Assembly (NCBI GenBank): GCA_963853835.1
Contig: OY970823.1
Coordinates: forward strand, 50,071,808 to 50,135,807
Source: Calendula officinalis
Taxonomy: Eukaryota; Streptophyta; Magnoliopsida; Asterales; Asteraceae
Direction: 5' to 3'
Length of the DNA stretch: 64,000 bases
Positions 1 through 13,240 of the stretch are shown in pieces. Under the pieces are notes generated by a model that saw nothing but the letters and a program-made list of their open reading frames with translations, made no database searches and was not told where the DNA came from. The first letter of the stretch is position 1, and the number at the start of each line of letters is the position of its first letter. The translations under genes and the position numbers were made by a program.

Positions 1-530
1 TTGACGGGTTCGGGTTCACGGGTTGACGGGTCAGAAACGTTCAACCCGAAACCGACCTGTATAAATAAACGGGTCAGGTATCTCAACCCTAACCTGTTTA
101 ACTTCAACCCAAACCTAACCCCTATAACCCATTTAATAAAACGGGTTAAACAAGTTATCAGGTCAAACAAGTTAAACGGGTCAAACATGTCAAAATGCTG
201 TTATTATTACACAAATTCATAACAAAATACTAAACACCAAATTACTAAGTAACATTTTTTATTTTTATCTAACTATTAGTTATGTTTTAACACTAGTAAA
301 CTATAAATTAAGTATAGATATATGTATATTAAAATATATTTGAATAATTAAACGGGTTGATGGGTCGACCCATTTAAATTATCATTGACCCGAACCTAGC
401 CTGTTTAATAAACGGGTCAGCTGACTCAACCCGAGACTGACCCAATTATTTTTTACCCCAACCCAAACATGTTTATTTTCGTGTCGGTTTCAGGTCGGGT
501 TTCGTGTCGGGTCAGAAATTACCACCCCTA
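1..530. repeat. hAT-like non-autonomous element, cut by the window edge
   Basis: The stretch is full of ACGGGT/ACCCGT and GGGTTGAC motifs and ends at about 530 in a CCACCCCTA terminus. Its AT-rich middle and GGGTC-rich arms match, in reverse orientation, the element at 62627-63102, so both belong to one family. The short GGGGTG-type terminus and the likely 8-bp target duplication of the other copy suggest hAT. No coding capacity is visible, and the left end lies outside the window. Confidence 0.6.
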
Positions 531-2167
531 GGGTAGGGTATCCACACTAGACATTAACATGCATTTTAATATTCGATATGTTTGGTAAAAATTATAACTA
601 TATGATTTAAACATTGTAACTAAACGTATGACTATCTTTAAAATAATATCAAATGAATCGAAATATCAAATATAAGATATGATTACCAAACTAAACAGAA
701 TAACTTATTACTATATTGAGTAGTAGTTTTTGACTTTTCTTTTTCTTTCTTTAATAATTTGATTTTAATCACATTGTAAACGTTTATGAGTTTATTCAAA
801 CTTTATAAAGTGTAGTCAATTGAACGTGGAAAAGACTAATTATGTGAATTGCTTACAAGTCTTTATGCATTTTAAATAAAAAATATGAGTTTTATATGTT
901 TTATTTTGTACGATCTAAACTAACTAATTTGATCTAAATCGACTAGAAACTTCATCTCATAGCTTCAACTAAAAGCTAAGCATTGACGAAGATCATTTTA
1001 TATATTTATTTATTATTTTAAACTTGTGGTGTTTGTTTGCTTCTTCAACAACCAGCACACATTTTATATAAAAATTTAAAGAAAAAAACTAAACAACCAG
1101 CAAAGATTGAAAAGGACAAGAAAAAGGAGCCAGCTATGTGCCTCACCTTCTCTGTTTCCAATCATTATCTCAAAATACATGCTTCAAATATGTATGATTT
1201 ACAGTTATTAGTTTATTACTATTAAACTTACGCGTCGTTTATCCTCTAGAATACAAGTATAAACGGAATGCAAATATTATAATACTTATATTTTTTAAAC
1301 TATTGAACAGAACAATAGTTCCATTAAATTTTATGACCACATAAAAATGTTTCAACAAGAGGAAAATATCTCCAAAGAAGCTAGAACTTTAATTAAGGAA
1401 AGTGCCAACTATTACTTCAATAAGCTTCGGTAGATCTTCGCTTTGGAGACATGAATGGCACGCCCCTTCAGTAAGCTTCGTCGGTTCGTTTCTTCAGTTT
1501 AGGAAAGTAGAGAGCCACGTGTGGTGGTGGGGTGAGTAGGGTATCTAAATAAAAAGTGGTACTTTGTGTGCGTATATTTTATAATGTGTCGGCCCAAAAA
1601 TATTAAGCGAAGGAGTAAATCTGTCATGAGTGTGGTGATGTCAGTGTGTGTCACGCTTGAGAGCGAAGCATCATGTAAAAATTGTAATAAATAGTGCAGA
1701 GTCGGTCCTGGGCATGGTCAATCAGCGCGGTCGCCTAGGGCCCATGGAATTTTGGAGTCCATTTTCACAAAAGTTAGTAATGTGTGTGTAAGCCCAGTTA
1801 AATCAAGATAAGTCTGATGAAGTATTGAAAATGGGCAAATTAAAAGACCCAAAAAAACACGGACATAATTTGGGATTGGGTAGGGACACTTTTAATTTGA
1901 TGGAAGAATTATACTTATTTAAAAAAAATTACTTTATGAGCTCCTTTTAAGATTCTACTCAATGCCAAAAAAAATTGATTGGACCAACACTTTGTTGATC
2001 AAATAATTTATATCATCAATATAATTTAAATGTAATTGATCAACACGACATAAAGTTTAACTAGCCAATAATATATGATATGTAAAAAATATAATATATT
2101 AGAGAAATTTATATAACGAAAGGAGTAATATATTTTCATTCATAAAAATATTAAATTCAAAAGAGAA
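531..2167. other. AT-rich intergenic DNA, no gene seen
   Basis: No open frame here resembles a known protein. At about 1697 there is a CAGAGTCGGTCCTGGG string followed by GGGCCC-type sequence. It resembles a hAT-like terminus seen in many plants, but I could not find a matching second end. Confidence 0.5.
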
Positions 2168-2331
2168 ATGATAAATAGTCTTACCATTTGGTCATATTTA
2201 TAGTCCTACCTACTTGATAGGATGACATATGTAATTCACTCTCTCTTTTACTATTATCTCTTGATCTTGAGACATGTCTTCATCTAATAAGTAGGACTAT
2301 TAGTAGAACTAAATGGTAGACTAAATATCAT
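2168..2331. mobile_element. Small MITE with about 40-bp inverted repeats
   Basis: The left end ATGATAAATAGTCTTACC is mirrored by the right end, whose reverse complement starts ATGATATTTAGTCTACC. The inverted similarity runs about 40 bp. A related, left-truncated copy lies at 42640-42745. The superfamily is not resolved because the target duplication is unclear. Confidence 0.6.
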
Positions 2332-4068
2332 AAATGTATTTTAAGATGAATTAGCAAGAATGTGATAAAAACAAAAATACAGAGCCAGTCAGCTCAGTCC
2401 CACCCATGACCATACCAGCCAACCAGGTCACTTGTTTACAGGTTCATGGGCTGAGCCAGAACCACTCCTGTCACTTTTAGTATTAAACATCCCATGTTTT
2501 AGGCTTGGTTTATATGAGCCCATAACAACAACACTACTATAGTCATGTTGCTAGCGGACCCCTTTGCTTTTTCATTATTTACTGATCACCCCCTTGCTGA
2601 TTTTATTTTCCTTCACAGCCCCTCCAATAGATACCAATGAATAAGTATAACTTTTTCGTTATTGTTAAAGTTGTCCATGTTAGTATTAGATCCTTTAAAG
2701 TGCTCGCAAGAGGTAGATGATCCCCTTCCAATAGTCGACGGTTCCAGTGACTATGAGTTCTTTAGATCGATCGGCCTCAAAGAGTTGGGTCATAGCAAGA
2801 GTTAGAAGTGATGTGACGTTGATGTGATGAAACTGAAAAATAATAATGGAAAACTCGGGAGAGATTTTAATAAACAAATTTTACTAAGAATCCATGGAAT
2901 TGCATCCTATAGAGTAAATTTTGTCATCTACATACTCTAAATACTTTACAAAACAATAGTTAGATACAATACCTTTAAAAAATCTAAACCACTAATACAA
3001 ATCTAACAAGATAGACCAAACAATATTAAAAGCAATCCATTGATCACCATGCATTATACATACAATGCCAAGCATGCTTGATTGAGTTTTCCATTTCCTA
3101 CAAACCTCCAAGGATATATCACGTTTGTTCACGTGACCATGTGCTACATAAATCCAGTTATGAAAACTCAAATTGTTAAATTCCAAAAGTCAAACGGATA
3201 CGGTTTTTTCTCTATAATATACACAAATATACAACCATCTTTATTTGAGAAAATACAAATCATAAATCATTATACATTTCGATCTAAACGTTAAAATTAC
3301 CGAACACACGGTTAATAATGGACCTGTGACCTTTTTAACTTCATAAGATGAAGAAAATTGTGCAACTTTTGGGTTATGTGTATAGCCTGATCATGGTGAC
3401 TGTTGATAAAGATAGTATAGTAGATGAATAAATTGAATAATAAGGAACACCACATGTGGGTTTAAACTTGATTATAGGCTTTACTACTCTATGGGACCAT
3501 ATATTCCACTTTACAGTAGAACAAGAATGAGACCTAAACCACAATAATTGGTTATTTGCTACAAAACAAAACCAAAGACAACTTCTTTTAAAGTAGGTTT
3601 CTGTCAGTTTAGTTACCCTCCTGTTAACCGGGTTGCAACTTTGACATTCACCATTTCAGTCCCGTTTTAACGATGTCAACAAAATAAAAGGTCGACAGGG
3701 ACCGGTTTTGAGATGTCCCAGGTGTGCAAACCCATAATGAGATGAGAGAAAAAGTGGCATTTTTTCAATAATTTAGCCAACAAGTCAGCAGTATTCCAGC
3801 TGCCTTATTCAAGATTTATAATAAATGCAACCGAAAAATATGTAGTAGAAATAAAGACCCTACAAATTACCTTTTATTATTGGAATGTGAGGCCATAAGG
3901 CATATGCACCCGGACCCCCTCCCCTCGACATATAAGAAAATGACAGATTTCATAATTAGGATCTTGAATAATCAACAACAGTACAAGATTGTGTGATAAC
4001 GTGACTGAAAACCGTAATTGTAAAAAACTAAAATAAAAAAAAAATGAAAATGAAAATCTGTTGCTTTT
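2332..4068. other. Intergenic DNA and 3' flank of LPCAT, no gene seen
   Basis: Short frames only, none recognisable. The right end should hold the LPCAT 3' UTR and polyadenylation site, but I cannot place them. Confidence 0.45.
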
Positions 4069-7000
4069 TCATTCTTCTTTTCGGGCTTTGGATCGGGCTG
4101 GTTTGGGCTTGATTATGTTACCTAGAAGGATTAGAACTAATGGAATGATGGTTCCGATGTAGTATACACTCCCATATGCAGCTATTGTTTCATTAAGGTT
4201 TAATACCTGTGTCACAAATGTAAATATAAATTATATTAATTTGGTTTTACGCTTTACTCCATTACAAAATAATATTAGATTTCACACTAACCATAAAACC
4301 AACGCATGAGTAGTTAAGAACAACAAGGGTGTAAGCAAAGTTCATTAACATAAATATCTTCTTAACCATCACCATTTTTGGTGGGACCGCCTGCTGCCAC
4401 CTGTAAATAGCTGCTCATACACCAAAAAATTATAACAATCGTAAGCCAAATAAATATAATTTATACATTTAAATTAACCGTGAAAATAAGCAATTTGTTA
4501 CCTCTTGAGCCAGCAATCATCAAAGCAGATTGAACAAAGAATATCAAATACCCAGGATATAATCCCTGCCATTATTAAAAAAAAAAAAAAAAAACCATTG
4601 ACCAGTCAACTTCCTAAAAAGCTTCAAAAGAATTAAACTTTTTTTATGTAATTAAAACTTACATGCCAGACAGCACTAACGGTTTGTGTTGCAAGCAATT
4701 GGAAAAAACCAGGCTTCTTTCCCTTTTGAACAAGTCTGTCATAAACATCTGATAATACATACATACATACGCATTAACTAAACATGCAAAAATAACAATT
4801 AAAATAATAAAATTAAGAGTAAATTACACAAATGGTCCTTTAGGTTTGTACCATATTACAAATTTGGTCCTTTAGTTTCATAAATTACACTAGTAGTGAA
4901 ACTATTGACACATGACGTTTGGTCCTTTACCTAAACAAACGTTAACTTTTCCCTTCAAACAGAAGGGTTTTTTTGGATTTAAAATTGGTGAAGGGAAAGG
5001 GAAAGGGAAAGGTAAAGGACCAAACGTGTCAATAGTTTCATAATTAAGGACTACCAGTGTAATATATGAAACTAAAGGACCAAATATGTACTCCCTCCGT
5101 CCCATTTTTATTGTCTAGTATACTATTTTAGTTTGTCCCACAAAGACTGTCTTTCCTAAATTTCAACCAATAAAAAAACATTTAAGTGGGAAAGAGAAAA
5201 TTTGATTGGTGACATAGTATAATTAATGTACTTTTCTTAAACTGTGTGCTTTTTTGTAGTGGACAATAAATTTGGGACGGAGGGAGTAATATGGTACAAA
5301 CCTAAAGGACCATTTGTGCAATTTACTCTAAAAATAATACACTCACAATGACGAAGCCATGTGCTAACTTGTATATTCCACACAAGTGGCAACTCAACTG
5401 AACTTTTTGCAAACTCAACACCCAAAACATCAACATTTTTGGCCCGTTCCCACTTGGCTTTAGGTTTAGAAGAATGGGCCCAACCACTAAACCCAAGGCC
5501 CGAAATTATCATAGAAGCTTCTGAAATGGACCAAATGAAGTAATATTTCCAACGGGCCGTAAAGCCCGACATGTATTGGTAGCTCAAACGCTTCACAAAT
5601 CCCCATTCTTGGTAAACGGGCTCATTAAATCTTGATAATGGATGACTCGGTACAAGATATAGATATAAACCCATACAGAAGCCTGCTTGTAACAGAGCTT
5701 TCAGTGTTGCAAAATAAGGCGATGGTGTACCTTTTTCAGATTTTGTCCAAATCTGGAAAATAATAAATATATTATTTTAAATAAAAATTATTTTTTCTAA
5801 AGAAAAAAATAGTTGGGTAATTAGTAATTACCCCTTTTCTTTCGGTCCAATCTAGATAATCTTTGACTTCGTAAACGGGCCCCGCAAAGTGGCTTCCACA
5901 ACAGAGGCAATAACCAATATATTCAATTAAATTCGGTAATTTAAGTAAACGGTTTTTCTTTTGGGATTCACGAAGATCGTCTTCTTTTAATAATCCATCG
6001 TTGTAATTAATAGCACATGAGATTACTTTTAATGTAATCACCATAAGAGAGCCTACAAAAGATTAATTAAATTCATAGTAATTAGGATTTATTGGATAAG
6101 AAACTATAATTAATAACATTGTATGATATTAATACCTGTAGCATCAATGCCTCCTTCCTTCCATGCATCTCCACTCATGTAGTATACATGGCTGCATGTT
6201 TTTAACAGTAGTTAATCTCTAAATTTTTGGACTTATATGAATATAGTAGAAAGATTAATTCGTAACAAAGAGCCAATGAAATACAAGATAATGTTGCAAA
6301 AAGTATCATATGTAAAAATCAAATATTGCAATAGATGTTTAAATGATGAAACAGATCTAAGTATCTATGTAAATACACAGAGTTTAACATACAAAATTAG
6401 CAAATGGACATTTATAATTACATAATTAGAAACTGCTAACGAAACAAATAAAGTAAGGTATTTTTTAAGTGATTATCAATAAAGTGATGATCCTAGTTTT
6501 GCTAATACAAAACATATGCAGTAATCAGCAGAATTAGGATTGATTATAACAAAACAATGCAATGAAAGGATGACCATTCCTTGATTATAGAATTCCTCTT
6601 TTGAGAATAATATAAGTATCAATCATTAATTAATTTAAAGCTAAATGTTTTAGCTTATTCAGATACATACAATCTCTCGTATAAAATAAAATAAGCTAAG
6701 AGAATCATTCTACTGCAGTTCGAATATAAGTAGCCTAATTTGTAACTGAAATTTGTTTCCTAACTAAATTCATGCCAAATATTTATACCTAGTTAGATAC
6801 CTTTGGTCTGATAAATTAATAGCTTGAATGCATGCTAAGCATTAAAATGACCTAAATTTCACAAACTGAACCCTAATTTCCCAAAACTTATAAAACAAAA
6901 GTACAATTTCAAATTGAACGACCTAATGCAAATATGTAAATTATCATACCATCCAATGAGATAACCCATGGCTGTCAAGAAAGAAATTATGCCGCATCGT

Positions 7001-7248
7001 TTCCTATAAACGATCATTGATGCGTAACTAATCAACATAGGCACGAGAAAATGCAAATTTGAAGAGAATCCAAAGGATATGTAGGAGAGCAGGGCACCGG
7101 TCAAGGCGGCGTAAAGATGTCTGGCGGAGGCGCCGCCGGGGACGAGACGGTGGATAAAGCTGACCGGAATAGTGGCAACGAAACATAGAAGGAACCGGAG
7201 TACCGGAACTGAAACTCCGATCGCCGACGCCATTGATTCCATCTCCAT
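4069..7248 (-). CDS. LPCAT2: Lysophospholipid acyltransferase (LPCAT/LPLAT, MBOAT family)
   Basis: The product should be an ER multi-pass enzyme that transfers acyl groups from acyl-CoA to lysophosphatidylcholine and related lysolipids, the Lands-cycle step that moves acyl chains in and out of phosphatidylcholine. Exons (minus strand) are 6950-7248, 6136-6191, 5832-6052, 5347-5752, 4663-4748, 4502-4565, 4292-4410 and 4069-4206. All introns are GT-AG, frames join cleanly, and the total is 462 codons, the length I recall for Arabidopsis LPLAT1/2. The start is the first ATG of three close in-frame ATGs (MEMESM). The N-terminus carries the family motif SNLHFLVP. The MBOAT motifs include VWNIQVSTWLRH (Asn318) and AVWHGLYPGY with the catalytic His at 356. 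The tail is Lys-rich (ARKEE), like an ER-retrieval signal. Intron 4 (4749-5346) holds a MULE-type element with a Stowaway inside. LPCAT1 versus LPCAT2 is chosen from gene order. Confidence 0.93.
4817..5328. mobile_element. Mutator-like foldback element in LPCAT intron 4
   Basis: Terminal inverted repeats of about 43 bp begin GAGTAAATTACACAAATGG, with only single-base differences between ends. The flanks TAAAATTAA and TAAAAATAA make an imperfect 9-bp target duplication (one mismatch), the size expected for Mutator-like elements. Inner sequence is also partly palindromic. It belongs with the elements at 13588-15476 and 18370-19540. No transposase. Confidence 0.75.
5091..5286. mobile_element. 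Stowaway MITE nested in the intron-4 MULE
   Basis: Ends read CTCCCTCCGTCCC and its inverse, flanked by TA on both sides (5089-5090 and 5287-5288), the Tc1/mariner hallmark. It sits inside the Mutator-like element and so arrived later. Confidence 0.88.
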
Positions 7249-8204
7249 GGTTTCTCTCTCACGCAGAAACACGCACTGACGGACTGAGTTTCCTAGGACC
7301 GGAGTAACTTGTATAAATCCCCACACACTCTCAAGCCCAAGCACAAAGTAATAAGTAATTAATCAATTAATTAATTAATCAAACAACGTGATATTATTTA
7401 TTTTTATGTTTTAATGTAAAGACAAACAAATGTTTTTTGTTTGACTCTATCTTTTGATAAAGTTATTTGGATGAATAATTAGTTACCTTGATAGATAATT
7501 TCTGATTTAACATGAAATTAAGTAGGCCAAAGTTGAATCTAAATAACATTTAGGATCGTAAATTGGTCGACAATCCCAACATCTCTTTTCTAAATGGTGG
7601 GGTTAAACTTTGTCTCCTAACCAGTTTATAATCCGTCAACTCATTTTACAAAGTACTATTAAAACGTTCTATGGTATATATTGCAAGTTCAGTTTCATTA
7701 ATCGCAACTATTTTAAAAGGGGTTATGTTTATTTCTTAATATCTGTGATGTATCCCTAATGTATACTAAAATAGTAAAATTACTAATGTTTATGTTATAA
7801 TTTATAATATACATTTAAAATATTTTGACTCTCGCCTTCTAATAATCACCGTTTACATCTTTATACTAATTGAGATCATAAACCGATAATCTAACTAACA
7901 TGTTTAATAAATGTGTTTAGTTTATGATTAGATTTTTTAACATGATTAATTAAATGAGTTGGGTTATAATTAAGGCAACAAGTTAACAGACAACTAAAAC
8001 ACAATACAAATTATCAATCACTGCCTCGATGGAAGTGTTGGTAATTTGGTATTGCCGTTAAAAAAAAAAAGTTATCTAATTTAATTAGAAATTTGCAGAT
8101 TTATAGAAAAGAAAGAAAAAAAATGATTTCAAATTCACAAAAACCGTAATTGGTAGCATTTGAAATATGTATATGTATTTGGTAGCATTTGCAGTATTTG
8201 TTTC
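7249..8204. other. LPCAT 5' flank and AT-rich spacer
   Basis: This should contain the LPCAT promoter. A weak TATA-like TTTATAC lies near 7311-7318 on the minus strand. Beyond that I see only AT-rich, low-complexity DNA. Confidence 0.35.
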
Positions 8205-8386
8205 TGAGAGCTGATTTGTATAAAGTATTTTTTTTATCTATATAGAGCAAGTTCATATTAGATGATAATTATATTATTTTTTTCCTTTTATCACATTTTG
8301 CATTTCACCCCTCCTACTAAAAATTTAATTATCATTTAGTATGAAATTGTTTTGTATAAATAAAAATTATGTTGTATAAATTAGCT
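8205..8386. mobile_element. Diverged MULE-type MITE (GCTGATTCGTA family)
   Basis: Starts GAGAGCTGATTTGTATAAAG and ends TTGTATAAATTAGCTTC, an eroded version of the element at 8400-8581. The flanks ATTTGTTTCT and TTTTATTTCT resemble an old 9-bp target duplication. Confidence 0.55.
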
Positions 8387-8399
8387 TCTTTTATTTCTA

Positions 8400-8581
8400 G
8401 GGGGCTGATTCGTACAGAGCAGTTTTTATCTATACAGAGCAATTTCTTCTCAAATGACAACCATGCCCTTACTTTCCTTTTATCACATTTTTCATTTCAC
8501 CCCTCTCACTAAGGGCATCATTGTCATTATATATAAGATTGTTCTGTATGGATAAAAATTGCTCTGTACGAATCAGCTCCC
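8400..8581. mobile_element. MULE-type MITE with 9-bp target duplication
   Basis: The inverted termini GGGGGCTGATTCGTACAGAG and, from the other end, GGGAGCTGATTCGTACAGAG are almost identical. Exact 9-bp target duplications TTATTTCTA lie at 8391-8399 and 8582-8590. 182 bp, non-coding. A longer relative lies at 31592-32389. Confidence 0.85.
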
Positions 8582-8590
8582 TTATTTCTA

Positions 8591-10160
8591 TAGATGATGC
8601 TTTTCTATAAAGGAAGTATATCTTTGGTAGTTAGGAGTGCATCTTTTTCTGGGTTGAATTGATAAAGAAGTCAAAAATTATGTTCGGGTGGTCACATTTC
8701 CCAAAAAGACAACTTCATGTTCGTTAGTCGTTATACATATAAATCTCCATGTCTTTGTTGGTAATTAACGAGCCACATGTAAAACATTGTTTATATTTTA
8801 CAAATACATATAACTATCATTACATGGATTTCACTAAACAACTATGTTAAAAGTTAACTTCGACCTTTTCTATACTTAACCTTTTGCATTTTAGCTAGCA
8901 ACCAGCTTTTGTATCAACTACTGAAGTAACTCAGCATGAGAATTTGATTTTCCCTTGGTAGTATACTAGTATTTTTTTTTCTCGCGAAACAGTTAATGTT
9001 TCACGATATACTATACTTAATTGTCACGCATATATTTAATCTACCAAAGGCTTATGATATGTTAAAAATACCAAAATATCATAAAATTCTGAACGACTGA
9101 ACCCTCACACTAAAACACATTCCACCGATTACAAACGAGTTTATGATTATCACGTGAACTCTGAGAATAGCACCATTGTGATTTTGCTTCAAACCTCACG
9201 ATCACCATCGTAAAATTAAAGCTATGAAAAGTTGATGTTTTCACATTTTTCTGATAACCTTCTAGTTTCCGGCGGGTGGATTTTACTGATCTCTTTTAAA
9301 AAATGATAACTAAACAAAGAATAAAATAGGAGAAATGAGAAAAGATGGGAAACATTGGTTCAACGGTGGCGAGGCAGTGGTGATTGCTAGAGTGGTGGTA
9401 GGAGCTTCGGGTGACTTGCGTGTCTAGATGTTTTAAACATGGGAAGAGAAGGAAAAGCTTGGATTTTACTTTATTAGAATTAATAAAAAAAAGATATTTA
9501 TGTTTATGACTGACTCTTACGGAGTAGCTAAGTTATTTTCGCAATACATATGATTAGTGATTATTGACAAAGTCTTAGAACATATTAACAAATCGATTAC
9601 TATATTTACCTTATAGTATATACAATTGTAATAGTTTTTATTTATTTATTTATTGTTAATTAGCTTTTATTCACAAGCTTCAAGTCTTGAGTACAAATTA
9701 TAGCACGTCCTTTTTTTTTGTGTTTTTCTTTCCTGGATGTGTAGGATATTATTTGTCATTGTGATTTAAGTTATTCAGAGTAACTCTTAAAAGGGGAAGA
9801 TAATTTGTGGATTGTAATTATTATATGAGTATAAAAATAAAGGTACAAATATGAGGTGAATATCAATAAAATATTTCTTTTGTAATTTACATGCAATTGA
9901 GTTACTTCATTTTGACACTTAATTCGGAGATGGGTTTGACCCATAACATCTTAAATTGTTTGACAAGTACCGGTCCTTTAATATGGGCTTGTTCGTAACC
10001 ACTTGTCGGCTTTGAAAATATGAACCTTTTGGGCACCTTAAAATGTATTTTTGAATATTCAACTAAAATAAAAAGAGGCTACGATAGTTTTAAGAAGTAT
10101 TTTAATTTAATGTTTGAAGTTGTAATAATGATATGATCAGTTATTGAACATTTGGAAAAA
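8591..10160. other. AT-rich intergenic DNA, no gene seen
   Basis: No recognisable coding sequence or clear element ends. Confidence 0.5.
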
Positions 10161-10289
10161 TGTGATGATTTTTACACTACATATTTTGACTTATATATCA
10201 CAATTGTAATTTTACATGTTTGTACAGTTTGCAATATAATTTATACAACGTGGTATAAGCATCAAAATATGTGGTGTAGAAATTAATTT
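10161..10289. mobile_element. Small MITE, ACACCACAT family
   Basis: Left TGATTTTTACACTACATATT mirrors the right AATATGTGGTGTAGAAATTA. Possible 9-bp target duplication TGGAAAAAT/TTGAAAAAT. Related copies at 15642-15752 and 26525-26655. Confidence 0.55.
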
Positions 10290-10434
10290 CTTTTGAAAAA
10301 TCATAACTAGAAGAAAAACTAGTTGATAAATAATCAAAAATATATATTGTTGAATATTTAAATCCAAAACCATATCTTCACTCGAAATCTTCACTCGAAC
10401 TCTTCACTTATGAGGAATAAACTTCACCACCAAT

Positions 10435-10545
10435 TCATCTGAAAAAAAGCCTTCACCAAGACTCGAACCCGAGACCTTGAAGAAAAACCCCTAAAATTTC
10501 TCGTGGTGACCAGTTGATTTACAAGACTACATCAACTTCTTTCTT
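10435..10545 (-). repeat. Possible tRNA-derived SINE fragment
   Basis: Read on the minus strand, there is a box B-like GGGTTCGAGTCTTGG and an upstream box A-like stretch. The element ends are not clear and there is no poly-A tail, so this is a weak call. Confidence 0.3.
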
Positions 10546-10810
10546 TTATTAGCTTTGATCAATCAGCTTTTCTTAGCACTTTTAAACTTACACACTACTG
10601 CCAACAAGACACATTCACTTCTTTTATCACTTTGAGAAAGCACAAAATATCCTGCACAATGTACAAGTTTCCAATGCACTCACTTTTCTCTCTACTCGCC
10701 GCTTAATTCAGTTAACCAACGAAAACAAGATCCTCAAAACTGACGAGCAAAGAAATGAGTAGTGTCAACGACCTCTTCAAACCGTTATAAAAAATATATA
10801 ATTGAGAATA

Positions 10811-11041
10811 GGCATTTGTACGGTCCAAGAATCGAAAAAATGGTTTCGGCCAAACCGAGAACCGAAGACCCTCGGAACCAAACCGTACCAAGAACCAATA
10901 ATCGTGAAAGTTTCTTCGGCTTTTTACGGTTTTTTTACGGTTTTTTCTCGGTTATGGATCAAACCGAACCGCTTGAATTCGAGAATCTGGTCTTATTTTG
11001 CGATTATGGTCGGTTCTCGATCTAGTTTACACAACCCTATT
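10811..11041. mobile_element. Small hAT-like non-autonomous element
   Basis: The 231-bp stretch is dense in ACCGA/CGGTT motifs, like hAT subterminal repeats. It is flanked by an exact 8-bp repeat TGAGAATA (10803-10810 and 11042-11049). Termini are only loosely inverted. Confidence 0.55.
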
Positions 11042-11223
11042 TGAGAATATAAAAAAAATCATTTTAAAAATTATCATTAATGTGTATCATCCAATACCTA
11101 AGACTGCTTCATACCCCTAACTATATGAACTTTATAACATATCTTCCATCTACATTCTACACAAAGGTTATTTGCACATCAAAGAACTGCTTCCAACCTC
11201 CTAAATCATTCAAAAAACTCACT

Positions 11224-13080
11224 TCACTTGGGACATATCAACACAGAATCCACACACAGTCCACCTTTAGTATGTGTACAATCAATCTGCATCATCGAAA
11301 ACTTAATCTTCATCGGCACCTTTGAATCCTTAACCACAAAACTACCAACCCGATAAAGATTCCACATTCCTGGTGAGGTCAAATAGCATTGAGATATGGC
11401 TTGTTGACCATCAGAAGTTGACAGCTGGAACCTCACCGGCTTTATATCCCACCCATGAATCTGACCGGAATTGCAAATCTTCCGCCCGAACCGCCTGCCC
11501 GACTGCCCCAGATGTAGCCGGAAATAGAGGTTGTAGGTTCCCACCGGGAACGGGAACTCGACTTCCCCGTCTACTTCAAACCACCAAATTTGTTGCAAAT
11601 AGGCCACAGAATGAAACCTAAATTCAAGAAAATAAAAAAAATGTTAATTTCACATAATGCTAAAAAAGTTGTTAATAATTTTTGTATAAGTTGTTACTAA
11701 TTTACCTAGATTCATCGGTAGGAATTCGACTCCAGTATCTTCGATCTTCGATTCCGGTTATTGTCATGCCGTTAAACGATATTAAAACACATGGCTTTCC
11801 TGTGCCCTTGTGTAACCAAACTTTCTGCACAAGTTCAAGAATTTTAATTAAAAGCTGAAAACAAAATCACAGATTTGGTGATTATTGGAAGGTTATTCTT
11901 ACACTACAACTTTTACTTTATCACCATAACCATTTATTAGTATGGTTGTACAGTTAGAAAGTTGTGATTACCTCTTGTTTTAAAAGCACTAGTGTTACAT
12001 TTTGAACACTTTTAGAATTAGGGTTTGTCTAAATCACACCTAAGGGCATGAAATTAGAAGGCTTAATGAACTCAAAGTTGCTATTTTTATTTTAAAATAC
12101 ATTTAATTCATACAAAAAATAGACTCCGTTAATGACTAATAAATATATTTATTCATTATGAAAGAAACTTGAAATTCATTTAACACTTCTAATCTCATGC
12201 CCTACTCTTAAATTAAGCACTCCAAAGAGACCCTAAATGTATCTCAATATCAACACAGATAACCTAATTTAGCACTCTTTTTGCCTAAAAAATCTTTTCT
12301 CACAACCCATAGAAAAAATGCTCATAAAACACAGCTAAAAACTTATACTACTATTAAGCTCAATTTTTTCATAAAAGTAGGTAACTTCACAAAAATTATC
12401 CAATTTTGAATTCTGTTTCTGTTATAAGTTATAACTCTTTAAATCTCATAAACCCATATTAACAAAATGCAAATTAAACATATTTAACCAAGTTAGAATA
12501 TATCACACAAACCACCCTCCTTTTATGCCCACATACAAAAAAGCAACACAAGGTTTCACCAATATCTTCAAGTTTTGCACTTTTTCTGTGAAATTTCTTT
12601 GTTTTTTGGGCCAAAATCAGCTCCCAAAAAACAAAATGAATTCCATTAACAGAACCATATAAGCAACTATTTGTTATTTCAAAAACCCTAATCAATAAAC
12701 ATTCTAATTACAAATAAATATTTAAAAGTTCTAACCTTTGTGTCTCCATCAATGGTATTAGGTTGAGACAATTTTGCATAAATATCTTTTTTGCACAAAT
12801 CTAAAGGCAATTTATCATCATCACCATCACGATTAAACACCCTTGATATAATAGGATTATAATTCTTAGGCAGTTTTGATTCCCATACAAAATCAGCCGA
12901 TGAAGCACCACGAAAAGCACGATTAACACCGGCGAGCCTACATATGTCTTGTGGGTTTAAGTGCACAAGAATAGAACCCACCACACTTTCCGGTAAATCG
13001 CCCAGACCGGTTTCCGGCGAGACCGCCGGAGCAGAGGACGTGCTGCACATAACAAGAAATGAAGAAAAACCAGACCCCAT
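11224..13080 (-). CDS. F-box protein PP2-A11/A12/A13-like
   Basis: The product is predicted to be the substrate-binding subunit of an SCF ubiquitin ligase whose C-terminal half is a phloem-protein-2 (Nictaba-like) lectin domain. Exons on the minus strand are 12736-13080, 11706-11824 and 11224-11617, all with GT-AG introns. They join in frame to 285 codons, the usual size for this family. The F-box lies at residues 25-71 (GLGDLPESVVGSILVHLNP). The PP2 domain fills residues 115-285, with the motifs ITGIEDRRYW, IWWFEVDGEVEF, HGWDIKPVRFQLSTSDGQ and QIDCTHTKGGLC. The 3' end is complete (SVLICPK then stop). Family and fold are certain. The choice of A11 among paralogues rests on its neighbours LPCAT and SCL28 rather than on sequence alone. 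Confidence 0.92.
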
Positions 13081-13240
13081 TGGATCGAACCCACGAAGCT
13101 TTATAATAAAAATATGAAATTTTTAATGGGTGTTGTTTTATTTTCTGGATTTGATTGGAATCAAATTAGATTTGAGATTTTCTTTAGGAGAGAGGGAGTG
13201 AAAAATAAAGAGGGGAAGAACAGATTGCCAATTACGTTTC

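Noticed and set aside
1697..2400. hAT element starting CAGAGTCGGTCCTGGG
   Set aside because: No matching inverted end or 8-bp duplication could be found; a CAGAGCC string at 2380 is in the wrong orientation.
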